Shown here one piece after another: positions 5,546 through 5,768 of a DNA stretch of 5,768 nt (the first letter of the stretch is position 1; each line of letters begins with the position of its first letter). Location of the stretch: assembly GCA_964519835.1 (NCBI GenBank), contig CAZFLD010000148.1, positions 1 through 5,768 of the forward strand. Direction: 5' to 3'. The notes under the pieces are model-generated. The model was not told the origin of the DNA, made no database searches, and saw only the letters and a list, made by a program, of their open reading frames with translations. Source of the DNA: CAZFLD01 sp964519835. Its GTDB lineage: Bacteria; Spirochaetota; Spirochaetia; DSM-27196; CAZFLD01. The translations under genes were made by a program, and so were the position numbers.

Positions 5546-5768
5546 GAGGAGTTGATCGCACGTGCGCTGCACGGGCGCGGTTCGAGACCGGATCGGCCGC
5601 TTCCAACTCGCCGACCGCGGCACGCTGTTCCTCGATGAGATCGGGGAGATCCCGCTCAATCTGTAAAGCAAGCTCCCGCGGGTGCTGCGGGAAGGCACGT
5701 TCGAACGCGTCGGCGACGACCGCACCCGCAAGGTCGACGTCCGCCTGATTGCGGCGTCCAACCGAGAC
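5546..5768 (+). pseudogene. Broken sigma-54-dependent activator (AAA+ domain), partial
   Basis: Two frames together spell an NtrC-family sigma-54 interaction domain. EELIARALH (5546-5572) matches the stretch just after the Walker A motif. In another frame, TGAVRDRIGRFQLAD (from 5571) matches the GAFTGA loop region. It is followed by GTLFLDEIGEIPLNL (Walker B), a TAA stop (5664-5666), then SKLPRVLREGTFERVG and DVRLIAASNRD to the window edge. In intact proteins about 35 residues separate the first two blocks. Here they meet, so a deletion with frame change is likely at about 5570. GAFTGA itself is damaged, Walker A appears as AGPTEE instead of GTGKE, and a Gln codon seems to have become TAA. 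It is a decayed regulator of unknown target. Confidence 0.8.

Overview
The window is a compact, apparently complete type II-C CRISPR-Cas locus. It has a minus-strand tracrRNA gene, a plus-strand cas9-cas1-cas2 operon, and a two-repeat, one-spacer CRISPR array. On the right are decayed remnants of ordinary bacterial genes. Everything here is read by eye; no database search was run.

Left flank (1-502): bases 2-49 look like the last codons of a gene entering from the left. About 450 bases follow in which I see no convincing gene. Bases 503-635 hold the tracrRNA unit, read leftward: a sigma70-type promoter (TTGACG, 17 nt, GATAAT), an anti-repeat matching the CRISPR repeat at 31 of 36 positions with one inserted base, a small nexus-like hairpin, and a strong intrinsic terminator. 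The cas genes run rightward from 671: cas9 (1089 aa), cas1 (307 aa, overlapping cas9 by 4 bases) and cas2 (111 aa, overlapping cas1 by 29 bases). There is no csn2 or cas4, which together with the Cas9 size defines subtype II-C.

Right of cas2 are a 71-base spacer region with a perfect 12-bp inverted repeat, then two identical 36-bp repeats around one 30-bp spacer (5239-5340). Pairing with the tracrRNA requires the crRNA to be transcribed leftward, opposite to the cas genes. In that direction each repeat carries a promoter-like TTGACC, 16 nt, TACGAT, resembling the repeat-embedded promoters described for Neisseria meningitidis type II-C arrays. The repeat farthest from cas2 directly abuts the C-terminal end of a PQQ-dependent dehydrogenase-like gene. 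After that comes a broken sigma-54-activator AAA+ domain with a deletion/frameshift and an internal stop.

Working model: the array makes one crRNA, the tracrRNA pairs with its repeat part, Cas9 uses the duplex to cut DNA, and Cas1-Cas2 would add spacers. The host looks like a moderately GC-rich Gram-negative bacterium. The Cas9 N-terminus (GVRIFPNGR followed by an Arg-rich helix) recalls the Nitrobacter/Bradyrhizobium-like branch of II-C Cas9s, but the host cannot be identified from this window. The locus belongs to a known subtype. What stands out is that it is minimal, with every RNA signal readable, and that it sits among decaying genes.
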